64,000 nucleotides of DNA from Vibrio sp. HA2012 (lineage in GTDB: Bacteria; Pseudomonadota; Gammaproteobacteria; Enterobacterales; Vibrionaceae). The stretch covers positions 1-64,000 of the forward strand of contig NZ_PFXK01000007.1 of the NCBI RefSeq assembly GCF_002812955.1, read 5' to 3'. Positions 26,702 through 38,110 of this stretch are shown here, in pieces (positions within the stretch are counted from its first letter, which is position 1; every line of letters begins with the position of its first letter). The notes beneath the pieces were generated by a model. The model searched no databases. It worked only from the letters and a program-made list of their open reading frames with translations, and had not been told where the DNA came from. The translations under genes were made by a program, and so were the position numbers.

Positions 26702-28837
26702 CTAACCATTCCATTCATACAGTGCCGGGATCTCAATCTGCTGACCGGAGAACTCCACCACAATATTTCTGGGTGAAATACTCAGCAGCCTGACCTGATC
26801 ATCCAGCCACTCGCCTTCATGCAGCTCCTGACCGTTAATCTTTACCCAGCGCCCCTCCTCACTGCTGGAGTACATATGTGTTTGCAGATTCATGGCAGGA
26901 AGGCGGCCATGCCATTGAGCCTGCTCCTCTTCCAGCCGGATAACGCTCTGCAGCGGAAAAATATCTTCATCCGCAGCATGATCTTCATCCAGAGCACTCT
27001 GTACCCGCTGAGCCAGTTCCGGAGACAGTCCGCTCAGGTCAAGTTCCCCCAGTTCAAGTGGCGGTTCATCGGTTTGCCGACCTGTTGGAGTATCGGTCAC
27101 TACCGGTGTGGTCACTGTCACAGCCGGAGTCGTCTCTGTCGGTGCTGCCTGCACAATGACAGAAGCAAGACGGGTCAGTACACCGATTTCAGGATAATCC
27201 TGTACACTCACCTGTGACGCAGCATCCAATGATTCTTCCGCCACGGCTTTCAGTTGTGGAGCCTGTGTATCGGCTATCAGGCTCAGTACCTGCAGGGTAT
27301 GCAGCCCGGCAACACCATCGACCGTCAGCCCCTGCCAGCGCTGAAAGGCTTCCACCCGGTGCTGGATATCCGGACTGAACTCCCGGGTCAGCAGAGGCCT
27401 TTCCCCCAGTACAGCCGCCAGTTGCTGATCCAGCGTGGCAACAGCGTCACCCTGATCCCCCGCTTTCAGTGTTGGTCTGATATCGCTGAACCACACCAGA
27501 CGGTATTCCCCCTGCCAGTGTTTTTCCAGCCAGCTAAGTGGCAAGCGAATACGCTGCCTGTTATTAATCAGCTCTGCCTGAGTATTCCCCAGCGCATACA
27601 ACACCGGATAGACCACAGCAGAACCGTTTTTCACCGTTAATACCACAGGACGGTTCAGTTTACGCAGCGTGTCTGCCGAGCCGGTCTGATATTCACAAAA
27701 ATAGGGGAAATTTTCCGCCAGACGACAGTCTGCTTCCAGTACCGAAGCCTGTACACCCCATAACCGGTATAAAGTCTGCATGGCTTCGGTCTCATTCTGA
27801 CTGTGACGCAGAAACTGTTCCGACATCAGGTCAGACTGCGGTACGGCCTCTTCCTCAACCCGATGCTCAACCACCGGCAGCGGCTTGTCTGCATCCATAC
27901 CAATCAGACCGGACAACTGAGGATAGTAGTAATAACCGCTACCAAGCAGTACAGATGCCAGCAGTACCGTTACTGCATAACGATAACCCGGTGTTTTTGT
28001 CTCTGCCGTTTCCAGACCCGCCGCCGGAGCCTGAAACGCCAGCACATCCTGACAGGCTTTTTCTGCCAGTGCCGCAGATACGGTAGTTTCACCGGCATAA
28101 CAGGTGTACTGCAGCGCCTTATCGCCGATCAGGTTGATCAAACGAGGTATGCCTCGGGTCTGGCGGGCAATAATTCGTACCGCTTTAGAAGAAAACAGTG
28201 CCTTATCACAGCCGGATACCTGCAGACGGAAACGGATATACTCTCCGACTTCATGGCTGCTCAACGGCAGCAGGTGATAGCGCCCAGTGATCCGCTGCGC
28301 AAGCTGACGCAGCTCCGGCGTCTGCAATTTTTTCTGCAGTTCAGGCTGGCCGATCAGCAATACCTTCAGCAGCTTATGCGTATCCGTCTCCAGATTGGTC
28401 AGCAGACGCAACTGTTCCAGTACCTGAGCCGAAAGATGTTGTGCTTCATCAATCAGCAGCAGTGTTTGTATCCCTCTGGCATGGTTCTGCTCAAGATAGT
28501 AACGGATCGCCTGAGCCAGCTGTTTGAGTGTCGCCTGCGGCGGATAAGCTACTGAAAATTCGTCACAGATCGCTTCCAGAAGATCCGACTCAGAAAAAGT
28601 TGGATTAAGGATAAGTCCAGCGCGGATATGTTCTCCTAACGATGCCAGCATGGCTTTCGACACCGTGGTTTTTCCGGTGCCGACCTCACCGGTCAGCATG
28701 GCAAACCCGCCCCCATCACCAAGACCGGCCTGCAGATGCCCCATGGCCTCCCGGTGCCGGGCGCTTAAATACAGATACCGGGCACTTGGTACTATTGAGA
28801 ACGGCGGCTCAATAAAACCAAAATAATCTTTATACAT
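26702..28837 (-). CDS. GspA-GspB fusion: ExeA-type ATPase with peptidoglycan-binding and secretin-assembly domains
   Basis: This 711-residue protein probably helps the type II secretion secretin cross the cell wall. The ExeA-like AAA domain has Walker A GEVGTGKTT (K56) and Walker B LLLIDEAQ (D130, E131). One membrane helix follows (about 286-305), then a periplasmic part with a peptidoglycan-binding domain (about 458-521: LKAGDQGDAV, FQRWQGLTVDGVAG). The last 70 residues (from RLPAMNLQTHMYSSS to QIEIPALYEW) resemble the C-terminal domain of GspB/ExeB. In Aeromonas exeA and exeB are separate genes; here both parts lie in one frame. No gsp operon is nearby. MshM in the pilus cluster is a shorter paralogue of the ATPase part. 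Confidence 0.85.
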   Translation of the reverse strand: MYKDYFGFIEPPFSIVPSARYLYLSARHREAMGHLQAGLGDGGGFAMLTGEVGTGKTTVSKAMLASLGEHIRAGLILNPTFSESDLLEAICDEFSVAYPPQATLKQLAQAIRYYLEQNHARGIQTLLLIDEAQHLSAQVLEQLRLLTNLETDTHKLLKVLLIGQPELQKKLQTPELRQLAQRITGRYHLLPLSSHEVGEYIRFRLQVSGCDKALFSSKAVRIIARQTRGIPRLINLIGDKALQYTCYAGETTVSAALAEKACQDVLAFQAPAAGLETAETKTPGYRYAVTVLLASVLLGSGYYYYPQLSGLIGMDADKPLPVVEHRVEEEAVPQSDLMSEQFLRHSQNETEAMQTLYRLWGVQASVLEADCRLAENFPYFCEYQTGSADTLRKLNRPVVLTVKNGSAVVYPVLYALGNTQAELINNRQRIRLPLSWLEKHWQGEYRLVWFSDIRPTLKAGDQGDAVATLDQQLAAVLGERPLLTREFSPDIQHRVEAFQRWQGLTVDGVAGLHTLQVLSLIADTQAPQLKAVAEESLDAASQVSVQDYPEIGVLTRLASVIVQAAPTETTPAVTVTTPVVTDTPTGRQTDEPPLELGELDLSGLSPELAQRVQSALDEDHAADEDIFPLQSVIRLEEEQAQWHGRLPAMNLQTHMYSSSEEGRWVKINGQELHEGEWLDDQVRLLSISPRNIVVEFSGQQIEIPALYEWNG

Positions 28838-28952
28838 GTTTGATTCTCTTTATCAGGACTAAAGAAAAGTACCATTGGCTGATAGAATGTAAAGTCTTTG
28901 ATATACCGAAGTGTCAGTTATTGACGGTAATACGGGTAATGTGAGGTATTGG

Positions 28953-30182
28953 GTGAAAATCTATCTTGTTGGCGGCGCGGTTCGAGACAAACTGTTGGGT
29001 ATTCCGCATTATGATAACGACTGGCTGGTTGTCGGCTCAACCCCGGACGAAATGCTGGCGCAGGGGTTTCAGGCTGTCGGCAAAGAGTTCCCTGTTTTTC
29101 TCCACCCAAAATCACATGAAGAATATGCCCTTGCCAGAACAGAGCGCAAAACTGGCTCCGGGTATAAAGGCTTTGAATGCTACTTTGCCCCGGATGTAAC
29201 ACTGGAAGACGATCTGCTGCGCCGGGATCTGACCATCAATGCAATGGTACAGGATCAGCAGGGGAACCTGCTGGATCCCTGTAACGGCCGGAAGGATCTG
29301 CAACAGCGCCTTCTGCGGCATGTGTCAGACGCCTTTGTCGAAGATCCGCTGCGGGTACTCAGGGTTGCCCGCTTTGCCGCTAAACTGGCGCATCTGGGCT
29401 TTACCATCGCATCAGAAACACTTGCCCTGATGAAAACCATCGTGGTATCCGGGGAACTGGAACACCTGACGCAAGAACGGGTATGGCAGGAGTGGCAGAA
29501 ATCGCTGACCACTCAGCGGCCGGATATCTTTCTTGCCGTATTAAGAGAATGCGGTGCACTGGCGGTGGTACTGCCGGAGCTGGATCGGCTGTTTGGTGTT
29601 CCTCAACCAGAAAAATGGCACCCGGAAATCGACACCGGTATCCATACCCTTATGGTTGCTCAGCAGGCAGCACGACTGACCGATTCACCACAGGTGCGTT
29701 TTGCAGCCCAGTTGCATGATCTGGGTAAAGGGATCACCCCGGCGTCGGAATGGCCGAGCCATAAAATGCATGAACAGACAGGACTGGCAGAAATTCAGTC
29801 CCTGTGTGAACGGGTTCGGATACCGAATGAATACCGGGATCTGGCGCTGGCTGTCTGCGCCCAGCATACCAATATCCACCGGGCTGCCGAGTTAAAGCCA
29901 TCCACCATACTGAAAATCTTTAATCAGTTGGATCTGTGGCGTAAACCGGAACGGCTGCATCAGTTACTACTCTGCTGTGTGGCGGATCATCAGGGAAGAA
30001 AAGGCTGCGAACAACAGGCCTATCCTCAGCAGGCAATCATACAGGCTGCCTTTGATGCCGCCGCCGGGGTTGAGGTACAGGGTGTCATTGCTGACGGGTT
30101 CACAGGAAAAAGCATACGGGAAGAGCTGGACCGACGCCGGGTGGAAGCGATTAAGCATTCCCGCGCAGACGCACGGGAATGA
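28953..30182 (+). CDS. cca: CCA-adding enzyme (tRNA nucleotidyltransferase) with HD domain
   Basis: Cca builds and repairs the CCA end of tRNAs. The 409-residue protein starts at GTG 28953 ([16 protein letters not shown]) with GAGG 6 bases upstream; a frame starting at 28911 would add 14 unrelated residues. It has the class II nucleotidyltransferase motif with D21 and D23 (YDNDW), the RRDLTINAM and [16 protein letters not shown] motifs, and a C-terminal HD domain ([10 protein letters not shown]) that gives the gammaproteobacterial enzyme phosphatase and phosphodiesterase activity. It converges with tldD, leaving only 14 bases between the stop codons. Confidence 0.95.
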   Translation: MKIYLVGGAVRDKLLGIPHYDNDWLVVGSTPDEMLAQGFQAVGKEFPVFLHPKSHEEYALARTERKTGSGYKGFECYFAPDVTLEDDLLRRDLTINAMVQDQQGNLLDPCNGRKDLQQRLLRHVSDAFVEDPLRVLRVARFAAKLAHLGFTIASETLALMKTIVVSGELEHLTQERVWQEWQKSLTTQRPDIFLAVLRECGALAVVLPELDRLFGVPQPEKWHPEIDTGIHTLMVAQQAARLTDSPQVRFAAQLHDLGKGITPASEWPSHKMHEQTGLAEIQSLCERVRIPNEYRDLALAVCAQHTNIHRAAELKPSTILKIFNQLDLWRKPERLHQLLLCCVADHQGRKGCEQQAYPQQAIIQAAFDAAAGVEVQGVIADGFTGKSIREELDRRRVEAIKHSRADARE

Positions 30183-30196
30183 GTCTGTAAAGCCGA

Positions 30197-31642
30197 TTAC
30201 TCTGTCCCACCGACTGTCAGACTGTCCAGCTTCAGGGTTGGCTGGCCGACGCCGACAGGTACGCTCTGACCGGCTTTACCACAGACACCGACCCCTTTGT
30301 CCAGCGCCAGATCATTACCGACCATAGACACCTGCTGCATGGCTTCGATACCGGAGCCTATCAGGGTTGCGCCTTTAACCGGACGGGTAATCTTACCGTC
30401 TTCAATCAAGTAAGCCTCTGAGGTCGAGAAGACAAATTTCCCGGAAGTAATGTCCACCTGTCCCCCGCCGAAGTTAGGCGCATACAGGCCCTTTTTCACC
30501 GTAGAGATAATCTCCTCCGGTGTATGTTCTCCCGGCAACATATAGGTATTGGTCATTCTCGGCATCGGCAGATGTGCATACGATTCCCGGCGGCCGTTAC
30601 CTGTTGGTGCGACCCCCATCAGACGAGCGTTCAGTTTATCCTGCATATAGCCTTTCAGCACACCTTTCTCTATCAGTACATTATACTGACCGGGAACCCC
30701 TTCATCATCAATACTCAGTGAACCGCGACGATCCGTTAATGTTCCGTCATCCACAATGGTACACAATGATGAGCTGACTTTTTCACCGACTTTACCGGAA
30801 AAAACGGACGAGCCTTTCCGGTTGAAATCCCCTTCCAGACCATGCCCCACAGCTTCATGCAGCAGCACACCCGGCCAGCCGGAACCCAGCACCACCGGCA
30901 TGCTCCCCGCAGGAGCTGCACCAGCTTCCAGATTCACCAGCGCCTGACGGATGGCTTCATCTGCAAACTCAAACGCTCGCTTGCGTCCGGCTTCTTCCTC
31001 AAGAAAATAGCTGTAGTTAAAACGACGCCCGCCACCGGCACTGCCACGTTCTCGACGGTCACCTTTCTGTGCCAGCACACTGACCGACAGCCTGACCAGC
31101 GGACGGACATCTGCCGCATAAGTGCCGTCGGTCGCCGCCACCAGCACCTGTTCGTATACCCCACTCAGGCTGACAGACACCTCCTGAATCAGCGGTTCTT
31201 TCGTACGGATATAAGCATCCAGCTCTTTCAGCAGGTCTATTTTCTGCTGCTTTTCCAGACTTTCCAGCGGATTAACCGGCGCATAGATCGCCTGAGTCGT
31301 ATGCCGGTCGAACGTTTTCACCTGAGCACTCTGTCCCTTGCGGGCAATACCACGGGCAGCTACAGCACTCTGTTTTAGCGTCTCCGGCGTGATCTGATCA
31401 GAATAGGCAAACCCGGTTTTTTCCCCGGAGACGGCCCGCACTCCGACACCCCGGTCGATATTGAATGAACCGTCTTTGATGATACCGTCTTCCAGCACCA
31501 GAGACTCATGCCAGCTGGACTGAAAATAGATATCCGCATAGTCGATATCGCGCGAAGCAATCACAGCCAGAGTATCAGCCACATGCTGAGGGCTCAGCTC
31601 GGAAGGAACCAGTAAATCATTTTCTACTCGGGATAATATCAT
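30197..31642 (-). CDS. tldD: Metalloprotease TldD
   Basis: TldD acts with TldE/PmbA as a zinc protease that trims peptides; in E. coli it processes microcin B17 and affects CcdA. The 481-residue protein contains the metal-binding [11 protein letters not shown] motif and the surrounding [13 protein letters not shown] strand. It lacks a signal peptide and is cytoplasmic. Its start overlaps the yhdP stop by 4 bases (ATGA type), so it is the last gene of the mreB-to-tldD run. Its partner tldE is not in the window. Confidence 0.95.
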   Translation of the reverse strand: MILSRVENDLLVPSELSPQHVADTLAVIASRDIDYADIYFQSSWHESLVLEDGIIKDGSFNIDRGVGVRAVSGEKTGFAYSDQITPETLKQSAVAARGIARKGQSAQVKTFDRHTTQAIYAPVNPLESLEKQQKIDLLKELDAYIRTKEPLIQEVSVSLSGVYEQVLVAATDGTYAADVRPLVRLSVSVLAQKGDRRERGSAGGGRRFNYSYFLEEEAGRKRAFEFADEAIRQALVNLEAGAAPAGSMPVVLGSGWPGVLLHEAVGHGLEGDFNRKGSSVFSGKVGEKVSSSLCTIVDDGTLTDRRGSLSIDDEGVPGQYNVLIEKGVLKGYMQDKLNARLMGVAPTGNGRRESYAHLPMPRMTNTYMLPGEHTPEEIISTVKKGLYAPNFGGGQVDITSGKFVFSTSEAYLIEDGKITRPVKGATLIGSGIEAMQQVSMVGNDLALDKGVGVCGKAGQSVPVGVGQPTLKLDSLTVGGTE

Positions 31643-34600
31643 TTTAATCCTTTTATCTTTTGCCTCTGCTCTTCCGGAAGGGTGTATTCTCCGCGGCTGC
31701 GGGACAGCTCGGTGACCTCCGGATTGCTTAACGGGCCTTTAACCTGATAGCGGATCTGGGTAAACACATCCACAACAGGCGAAATCACTTTTGATACAGC
31801 ATACACCAATACGGCGGTCTGTGGAGTAATAGCGAATGCTGTCAGTACCGGCAGTCCGGACGTCAGATCCGGAATAAACTCCACTTCAGCGTCCACCAGA
31901 CGCTGGTTCAGGTCAGCCATTCCCCGGATCGTCATATCACCGGCGACAGCATCCATTTCTATATTGTTGGTAACAAACACGCCGTCTTTGATCTTGCCGG
32001 AGCCGGTAATGGAATCAAACGCCAGACCATCGTCAAACACATCACTGAAATCCAGCTGCATCTTGCGGATGATAGAATCCAGACTGAACAGTCCCAGCAG
32101 GCGAGCCGCACCGCTAACGTCAGAAATGATCCCTTTGCCGAACTCACTGTTGATTTCCCCGTTCAGCGTATCGACCTGCACCGACCACGGAGCGCCCTGC
32201 CAGCTTAGCTCGGAAGAGATATCAAATGGCGCTTTCTGAATCCCGGAACTGATACCGAAGCGCTCCATCAGCTCAGAATTATTTTCTCCCTCCAGATGTA
32301 AAGAGAACTGTGAATGACTCTGATCGCCATCCAGTATCCACCAGCCACTGCCCTGTACCCGGCTTTTACCGCTGCTGAATTCGATATTTTTCCACTCCAG
32401 CCGGTCATTCTTACGCAACAGTTCAACACGAGTCGAACCCACTTTGTAGCCCTGCAACCAGAAGTCATTAATATTCAGGGTCAGATTCGGCATCAGTTTC
32501 CGGAAAGATCGGTCAAAATCACTGACCAGTGGCCAGTCTTCATCCGCCTCAAACAAGCGAACCTGCTCTTCCTCATCCTCGGCCGGAGCCAGTGCCGGAA
32601 CATTCAGATGCAGGTTATCCAGCACCACTGACAGATCATATGGTTCCAGATAACTGGCCTGTCCGTTCGCTTCAGCACTGCTGACCCGGATCTGCCACTG
32701 CGGCGATTTCTTCCGGGCATTCACCTTCACATCATGCCAGTCCAGCGTCGCCAATGTTAAGGTGTCCGTGGCGATGATAATCCGATCCGGATAAGGGATG
32801 TCCGGCGTATTCATCTGACTCAAGCGGGCATTGTCCTGCACACTGTCGGCAGCAGCAATAAAGCTGATCCAGTCATCCAGATTGAACGATTTAGTGCGGA
32901 TCGTCAGGTCATTTCCGACCACAGGACTGACCTTAAATCCACCCTCCCCGACCAGCAGATTGGTCGCCGTCAGCACAGGCCGCGCACCGGTAATATCAAT
33001 TTCTGCCTGATACTTCACTCCGGGCAGCTGTATACGTCCGGAGATGCTTTCCTGATTTCCGGATGCCTGCAGGCGAGCTTCCCCGCGCTTTCCCAGCGCC
33101 TTGGTCAATGGCTGCGGATACTGACTGGCCACAAATTCCAGATTAACCCGGGTATCGATCTGATAGGTAAAACCGACATCGTTCAGTTGCAGATCCACGG
33201 CGGTACTCCAGGGCGCATGACCTTTGACCGCCCCCAGCCACTTTTCCCCCACATGCGGGATCAAAGGCTGAGCTTCCCAGTCACCGATCACATCGATATC
33301 CACCATATAACCGGCTTTACGCTGTTCTCCGCTGAAATCCACCGAGATCGGCTGATCCAACAGCAACGCCGACAATCCGGAGGTGCCGACCACATCGTTA
33401 TCAAACGTGATCTTGCCTTTGGCTTTTTCCAGCACCATCGGCGGCGCATCAATCTCAATATGATTCCCCGGCAACTGGGCATACCCCCATGCCCGGACCT
33501 CTTCTCCGGACAATGGAATATCCAGCTGAAATTCCGAGTATACATTGCCACTGACCTGTACCGCTGTCAGTGCTGCGCCAACCGAATCAACCAGAGGCGA
33601 AGCCGTCATATAATGGCGTACCGCTTCACCTTTTCCCGTCGCAACAGCTTTGATCTCCAGCCGGCTGTCAGGATGCAGGCGCGGGATCTGCCCGGTGATG
33701 CGTTTTGCCGTCACATCCATCAGTCTGGCCGAATACGAGTCCAGATACATGGATTCGTTTTCAAACAGCAGATCCAGTTGCAAGTCGGTAATCGGCGGCC
33801 ACGCGGTATCAAAAGAGAACCGGGCTTCTTTCAACCCGACACTGGCCTGAAAAACACCGCTGTTATCGTTATACGGAAAACGGTCAAGTGCACCGTACCA
33901 GAGGATCTGAGCCGTATCCGCACGTCCGCCCTGAATTGCTGCGGAAAGAAAATCCGTCAGGGTTTGGCCCAGCGCCCGTTTCGGCAGATAACGCCAGGTC
34001 TCTCCGGCATGGTACAGATCCGTTTCGGCGTATACGGACAAAAATGGAGACGCGTTATCCGGCATATCCAGCCGGAATGCCCCCTGCACCTGAAGGTCGG
34101 GAGTTTCACCCGTCACTTTATCCGACCATAAACGCCAGCCGGTATCATCCGACTGCCAGATCAGATCCGCACTGACCTGCTTAATATTCAACGGAGCCTG
34201 AAAGACATCACCATAAGGAACCGTGTCATCCTGCAATTCAATATGTGCATGGGCATTTTTCAGCGTACCGGCGATATCTGCGGATAATGCATGCAGTTCC
34301 GGTAACAGATCCCACTGTTGCATCGCCCCGTCATGCAAAGAAGCCGAGTAGCGCAGCGAATCCACATCCTTCCCCTGAGCCAGACGAATATCTTCCAGCC
34401 GTCCTCCGGGGTTGAGCCGGTTTATCCACGTGGTAAAAGCATCCGAATCCGGCAACAGATGCACCAGAGGTAATAAGGTGCGGATATCCAGCTGAGAGAG
34501 ATTCAGACGCCATTGCTGCGGGTCGTAAGAAAAGGCGAGATCCAGTTCCGGCCAATCCTGTGCATCCGTACTGACACGCAACGCATTGCCGCTGACCAGA

Positions 34601-35538
34601 AAGCTGTTTTCGTCCAGAGAAGGAAGCAAACTGAAAATACCTTGCTCCAGCGTAAGTACATGCTCACTTCCGTCTTTCCACACCAGTTCGGAAGGCAGCA
34701 TTTCAGCATAGGCATCAACCGGTTTGCTGTGTTTTAACGTCAGCCAGCTGTTAAAGCTGATCTGGCCGCTTTCAATACCAGTTTCCTTGCGCAGATAACG
34801 CGTCAGCCAGGGTTTGACTTTGATATTACGCGCCTGAAGGTAGAAGTCTCCGGAGACATCCAGCAGCGAACCGTGATCATCAAAATTACCAATCAATCCC
34901 AGACTGTTGATCTCACTGCCGACCAGCCCAACCACGCCTTCAAGCTTGTGATTCTCGCCGCGGTTATGCCATTTCAGTTCTTCAATCTGAATCTGTCTGA
35001 CATCTTCGGCAAAGCTGCGGTAGGTGATGCGGGAATCGGTCAGTGAAAAATCTTCCATCTGCCGCAGCAGCAGTTGTTCCAGCTGTTTCAGAATAGGGTT
35101 GCTCCGGGGAGCATCCGGCTCTGGCTTTCCGGTTTCATCGTTGTCTGAACGGATCAGAGAGATACCGCTGATATCCAGCACCAGGCCATTCACACTCAGG
35201 TTCTCGACCTTAGGTTCCAGCGCCAGCAGCGAAGCCATCAGATCCAGCTGAATATTCACTTCCGCCGCAGAAAAGGTTGATTTGCCTTTATCCCCGACTT
35301 CAACCTCAAGGTTCTGCAACGAAAGAAAAGGATGGGTATTACGCCAGAAGCCGGTGACATGCCCTACTTTCAGCGGTAAACCGGACGCGTCCGTTGCCCA
35401 GGTTTCAATCTCACTCTGAAACCTGTCCAGACGGGGTAAAGCGATGCGCAACGTCGTTACGGCAAGCGCCAGCAGCACCATAATGATGACCAGCTTCCAT
35501 AACACAATGCGCCCTAAGCGGGTGGAAAATGAAGTCAC
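31639..35538 (-). CDS. yhdP: YhdP, AsmA-like phospholipid transport protein
   Basis: This 1299-residue protein belongs to the YhdP/AsmA-like family, proposed bridges that carry phospholipids from the inner to the outer membrane. It has one N-terminal membrane helix (about 13-31) and a very long periplasmic beta-rich region. The conserved C-terminal AsmA-like part includes [20 protein letters not shown] and the [12 protein letters not shown] motif, ending in a short basic tail. E. coli YhdP is of similar length (1266). It lies between rng and tldD, as in E. coli, and is probably cotranscribed. Confidence 0.93.
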   Translation of the reverse strand: MTSFSTRLGRIVLWKLVIIMVLLALAVTTLRIALPRLDRFQSEIETWATDASGLPLKVGHVTGFWRNTHPFLSLQNLEVEVGDKGKSTFSAAEVNIQLDLMASLLALEPKVENLSVNGLVLDISGISLIRSDNDETGKPEPDAPRSNPILKQLEQLLLRQMEDFSLTDSRITYRSFAEDVRQIQIEELKWHNRGENHKLEGVVGLVGSEINSLGLIGNFDDHGSLLDVSGDFYLQARNIKVKPWLTRYLRKETGIESGQISFNSWLTLKHSKPVDAYAEMLPSELVWKDGSEHVLTLEQGIFSLLPSLDENSFLVSGNALRVSTDAQDWPELDLAFSYDPQQWRLNLSQLDIRTLLPLVHLLPDSDAFTTWINRLNPGGRLEDIRLAQGKDVDSLRYSASLHDGAMQQWDLLPELHALSADIAGTLKNAHAHIELQDDTVPYGDVFQAPLNIKQVSADLIWQSDDTGWRLWSDKVTGETPDLQVQGAFRLDMPDNASPFLSVYAETDLYHAGETWRYLPKRALGQTLTDFLSAAIQGGRADTAQILWYGALDRFPYNDNSGVFQASVGLKEARFSFDTAWPPITDLQLDLLFENESMYLDSYSARLMDVTAKRITGQIPRLHPDSRLEIKAVATGKGEAVRHYMTASPLVDSVGAALTAVQVSGNVYSEFQLDIPLSGEEVRAWGYAQLPGNHIEIDAPPMVLEKAKGKITFDNDVVGTSGLSALLLDQPISVDFSGEQRKAGYMVDIDVIGDWEAQPLIPHVGEKWLGAVKGHAPWSTAVDLQLNDVGFTYQIDTRVNLEFVASQYPQPLTKALGKRGEARLQASGNQESISGRIQLPGVKYQAEIDITGARPVLTATNLLVGEGGFKVSPVVGNDLTIRTKSFNLDDWISFIAAADSVQDNARLSQMNTPDIPYPDRIIIATDTLTLATLDWHDVKVNARKKSPQWQIRVSSAEANGQASYLEPYDLSVVLDNLHLNVPALAPAEDEEEQVRLFEADEDWPLVSDFDRSFRKLMPNLTLNINDFWLQGYKVGSTRVELLRKNDRLEWKNIEFSSGKSRVQGSGWWILDGDQSHSQFSLHLEGENNSELMERFGISSGIQKAPFDISSELSWQGAPWSVQVDTLNGEINSEFGKGIISDVSGAARLLGLFSLDSIIRKMQLDFSDVFDDGLAFDSITGSGKIKDGVFVTNNIEMDAVAGDMTIRGMADLNQRLVDAEVEFIPDLTSGLPVLTAFAITPQTAVLVYAVSKVISPVVDVFTQIRYQVKGPLSNPEVTELSRSRGEYTLPEEQRQKIKGLK

Positions 35539-35551
35539 ACAATCCTCAGAC

Positions 35552-37021
35552 TTACATCATAACAACGTCAAACTGTTCCTGAACGTAAAGCGGTTCAGCC
35601 TGAATTTTAACCTGTTTGCCGATAAAGACTTCCAACTCTGCCAGTGCGTGGGATTCATCCCCTTCCAGCGTTTCGGCAACCGCCGGAGCCGCATACACCA
35701 CAAAATTATCCGCATCGTAGGCGCGGTTAACCCGGGTAATTTCACGCAGCACTTCAAAGCAGACGGTTTCAACCGTTTTCACCGTTCCCCGTCCCTCACA
35801 GGTTGGACACTGGGTACAAAGCACATGTTCAATACTTTCCCGGGTTCTTTTCCGGGTCATCTCCACCAGCCCCAGATGGGTAAAGCCGTTAATATTGGTT
35901 TTTACCCGGTCGGCTGCCAGTGCAGCTTCCAGAGAAGTAAGTACCCGCTTACGGTGATCATCCGATAACATATCGATAAAGTCGATAATGATGATCCCAC
36001 CCAGATTACGCAGACGCAGCTGACGGGCAATGGCCTGTGTTGCCTCGACATTGGTATTGAAGATGGTCTCTTCCAGATTTCTCCGCCCGACAAAGGCACC
36101 GGTATTGATATCAATTGTGGTCATGGCTTCCGTCTGATCAATGATCAGATAGCCACCGGATTTCAGCTCAACCTTACGGTCAAGAGAACGCTGAATTTCA
36201 TTCTCGGCATCGTGCATATCGAAGATAGGCTTATCGCCCTCATAGTGCACCAGCTTTTCTGTCAGCTCGGGAACAAATTCGGAGGTAAATTCTTTTAAGG
36301 TTTCAAACGCCAGACGTGAGTCTACCTGGATCCGGCTCAGTTCCGTTCCTACAAAATCACGCAGAATGCGCTGAGCCAGTCCGAGCTCGCCATACAGGGT
36401 CGAACGGGTTTTGTACTTAGCCCGCCGCTCCATGACTTTCTTCCACAAGCGTTTCAGGAAGATAGCGTCCTGAGCCATTTCCTTATCGTCGGCACCTTCG
36501 GCAGCGGTACGGATAATAAAACCACCGTCTTCATCACAGTACTCGGCGACGATATTTTTCAGGCGTTCGCGCTCTTTTTCACTGTCGATACGCTGGGAAA
36601 CCCCAACATGGCTAGCCCCCGGCATAAAGACCAGATAACGGGACGGCAGGGTAATATCCGTTGTCAGGCGCGCACCTTTGGTGCCGAGCGGATCCTTGAC
36701 CACCTGCACGACGATATCCTGTCCCTGACGGACCAGTTCGGAAATATCCCGTACCTGAAACTGCTGTTTCTCGTTTTCCGACACACACTCTGTATGCGGT
36801 ACGATATCTGATGCGTGCAGAAATGCGGCTTTCTCCAGCCCGATATCCACAAATGCAGCCTGCATTCCCGGCAATACACGGGAAACACGACCCTTATAGA
36901 TATTACCGACAATCCCGCGGCGGGCTTCACGTTCAATATGAACTTCCTGAAGAATACCATTTTCAATCATGGCCACCCGTGTCTCACTCGGTGTGACGTT
37001 GATTAGCAGTTCTGCACTCAT
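35552..37021 (-). CDS. rng: Ribonuclease G
   Basis: RNase G is an endonuclease that matures the 16S rRNA 5' end and cuts selected mRNAs. The 489-residue protein starts MSAELLINVTPSETRVAMIE, has an S1 RNA-binding domain (about 38-128), and the DNase I-like catalytic part with the TMTTIDINTGAFVG and IIIIDFIDML segments that hold the two metal-binding Asp residues. The CTQCPTCEGRG motif carries the zinc-link cysteines. It lacks the RNase E scaffold extension. It lies 9 bases after maf and leads into yhdP. Confidence 0.96.
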   Translation of the reverse strand: MSAELLINVTPSETRVAMIENGILQEVHIEREARRGIVGNIYKGRVSRVLPGMQAAFVDIGLEKAAFLHASDIVPHTECVSENEKQQFQVRDISELVRQGQDIVVQVVKDPLGTKGARLTTDITLPSRYLVFMPGASHVGVSQRIDSEKERERLKNIVAEYCDEDGGFIIRTAAEGADDKEMAQDAIFLKRLWKKVMERRAKYKTRSTLYGELGLAQRILRDFVGTELSRIQVDSRLAFETLKEFTSEFVPELTEKLVHYEGDKPIFDMHDAENEIQRSLDRKVELKSGGYLIIDQTEAMTTIDINTGAFVGRRNLEETIFNTNVEATQAIARQLRLRNLGGIIIIDFIDMLSDDHRKRVLTSLEAALAADRVKTNINGFTHLGLVEMTRKRTRESIEHVLCTQCPTCEGRGTVKTVETVCFEVLREITRVNRAYDADNFVVYAAPAVAETLEGDESHALAELEVFIGKQVKIQAEPLYVQEQFDVVMM

Positions 37022-37030
37022 GTGCGCCCC

Positions 37031-37615
37031 TTAATAAGATGTTAAAAATGCCAGCAGAAGCTGTTCGGTTTCCAGCAGTGGCAGACCGACCACGGCGTGA
37101 TAGCTGCCTTCAATGCGGGAAACGAACCGTCCGCCGGTTCCCTGAATACCGTAGGCTCCGGCCTTATCACACGGTTCTCCGCTTTCCCAGTAGCGGTTGA
37201 TCTCTTCTTCGCTCAGTGCCCGGAACCAGACATCGGTCACCACCAGCTCAGACTGATACTGCCGCTGGTCTGCTACCGTAACGGCCGTCATGACCTGATG
37301 GCGGTTCGCCGATAGGGTTCTGAGCATCTGCCGGGCATGCTCCCTGTTGTACGGTTTTTCCAGCACGGTTTCTCCGCAGACAACAATGGTATCGGCACCG
37401 ATCACGACGGCATCAGGTTCATGCTCCTGAAGCATGGTCGCTCCGGCCTGAGCTTTTTGCCGGGACAGACGCAGCACATAGTCTCTCGGCATTTCTTCCG
37501 GCTGGAGAAGTTCTTCGACATCCGGAGTAATAATAGTAAAAGCATAGCCCAACTGCGCCAGCAGCTCTTTGCGCCGGGGCGAGGAAGAGGCCAGATATAA
37601 TGGTCTGGTGTGCAT
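37031..37615 (-). CDS. maf: Maf-family nucleoside triphosphate pyrophosphatase (dTTP/UTP type)
   Basis: This 194-residue protein is a Maf pyrophosphatase; its E. coli equivalent at this locus is YhdE, which prefers dTTP and UTP. The SSSPRRKELL motif near the N-terminus, VVIGADTIV, and YGIQGTGGRFVSRIEGSYHAVVGLPL near the C-terminus hold the active-site residues. It follows mreD by 6 bases and precedes rng, as in other gammaproteobacteria. Confidence 0.93.
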   Translation of the reverse strand: MHTRPLYLASSSPRRKELLAQLGYAFTIITPDVEELLQPEEMPRDYVLRLSRQKAQAGATMLQEHEPDAVVIGADTIVVCGETVLEKPYNREHARQMLRTLSANRHQVMTAVTVADQRQYQSELVVTDVWFRALSEEEINRYWESGEPCDKAGAYGIQGTGGRFVSRIEGSYHAVVGLPLLETEQLLLAFLTSY

Positions 37616-37621
37616 AAAAAC

Positions 37622-38110
37622 TTACCTGATATGCCAGTGACGGCGAACTCTTCTCAGCAGCAGGAACAGCCACGGCCATAAAATACAGCTGATCACTCCT
37701 GACCAGAGGGATTTGCTGTCAAAGCTGATATCCTGTACCAGCATCTCACCGCCAAATTCCAGACATTTTGCAATCATCGTCAGCACACCGACAATAACCG
37801 CCTGCTGCCATAAGGCCAGATTGCGCAGTACCAGAAAGTTGGCCGCAACGATATACACGCAAACAGACATTACAATGCCACGGATACCCAGCGTGGAACC
37901 AAGCAGCAAATCCCAGATCAACCCCAGCACCAGTGCCGTGCCGACATTAATCCGGTGCGGTAGTGCCAGAACCCAGTAAAACATCACCAGCAGTAACCAG
38001 AGCGGCCGGAAAAACTCCAGCCCGCCCGGCCATGGAATAGTCTGCAAAACCAGTGCCACCAGAAAGCTCAACCAGATAACACTCTTCCCGCGCAATATCA
38101 CGCTACTCAT
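37622..38110 (-). CDS. mreD: Rod shape-determining protein MreD
   Basis: MreD is an inner membrane partner of MreC in the elongasome. The 162-residue protein has five to six hydrophobic segments and the WDLLLGSTLGIRG signature of the family. The ATG at 38110 is chosen over an earlier frame at 38158 because AAGGAG lies 8 bases upstream and the family starts there. It overlaps the mreC stop by 8 bases. Confidence 0.92.
   Translation of the reverse strand: MSSVILRGKSVIWLSFLVALVLQTIPWPGGLEFFRPLWLLLVMFYWVLALPHRINVGTALVLGLIWDLLLGSTLGIRGIVMSVCVYIVAANFLVLRNLALWQQAVIVGVLTMIAKCLEFGGEMLVQDISFDSKSLWSGVISCILWPWLFLLLRRVRRHWHIR

Noticed and set aside
33187..34131. 314-codon plus-strand frame within yhdP
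   Set aside because: It is antisense to a well-supported gene, and the sequence has the His/Gln/Arg-rich composition of a reverse-strand shadow.
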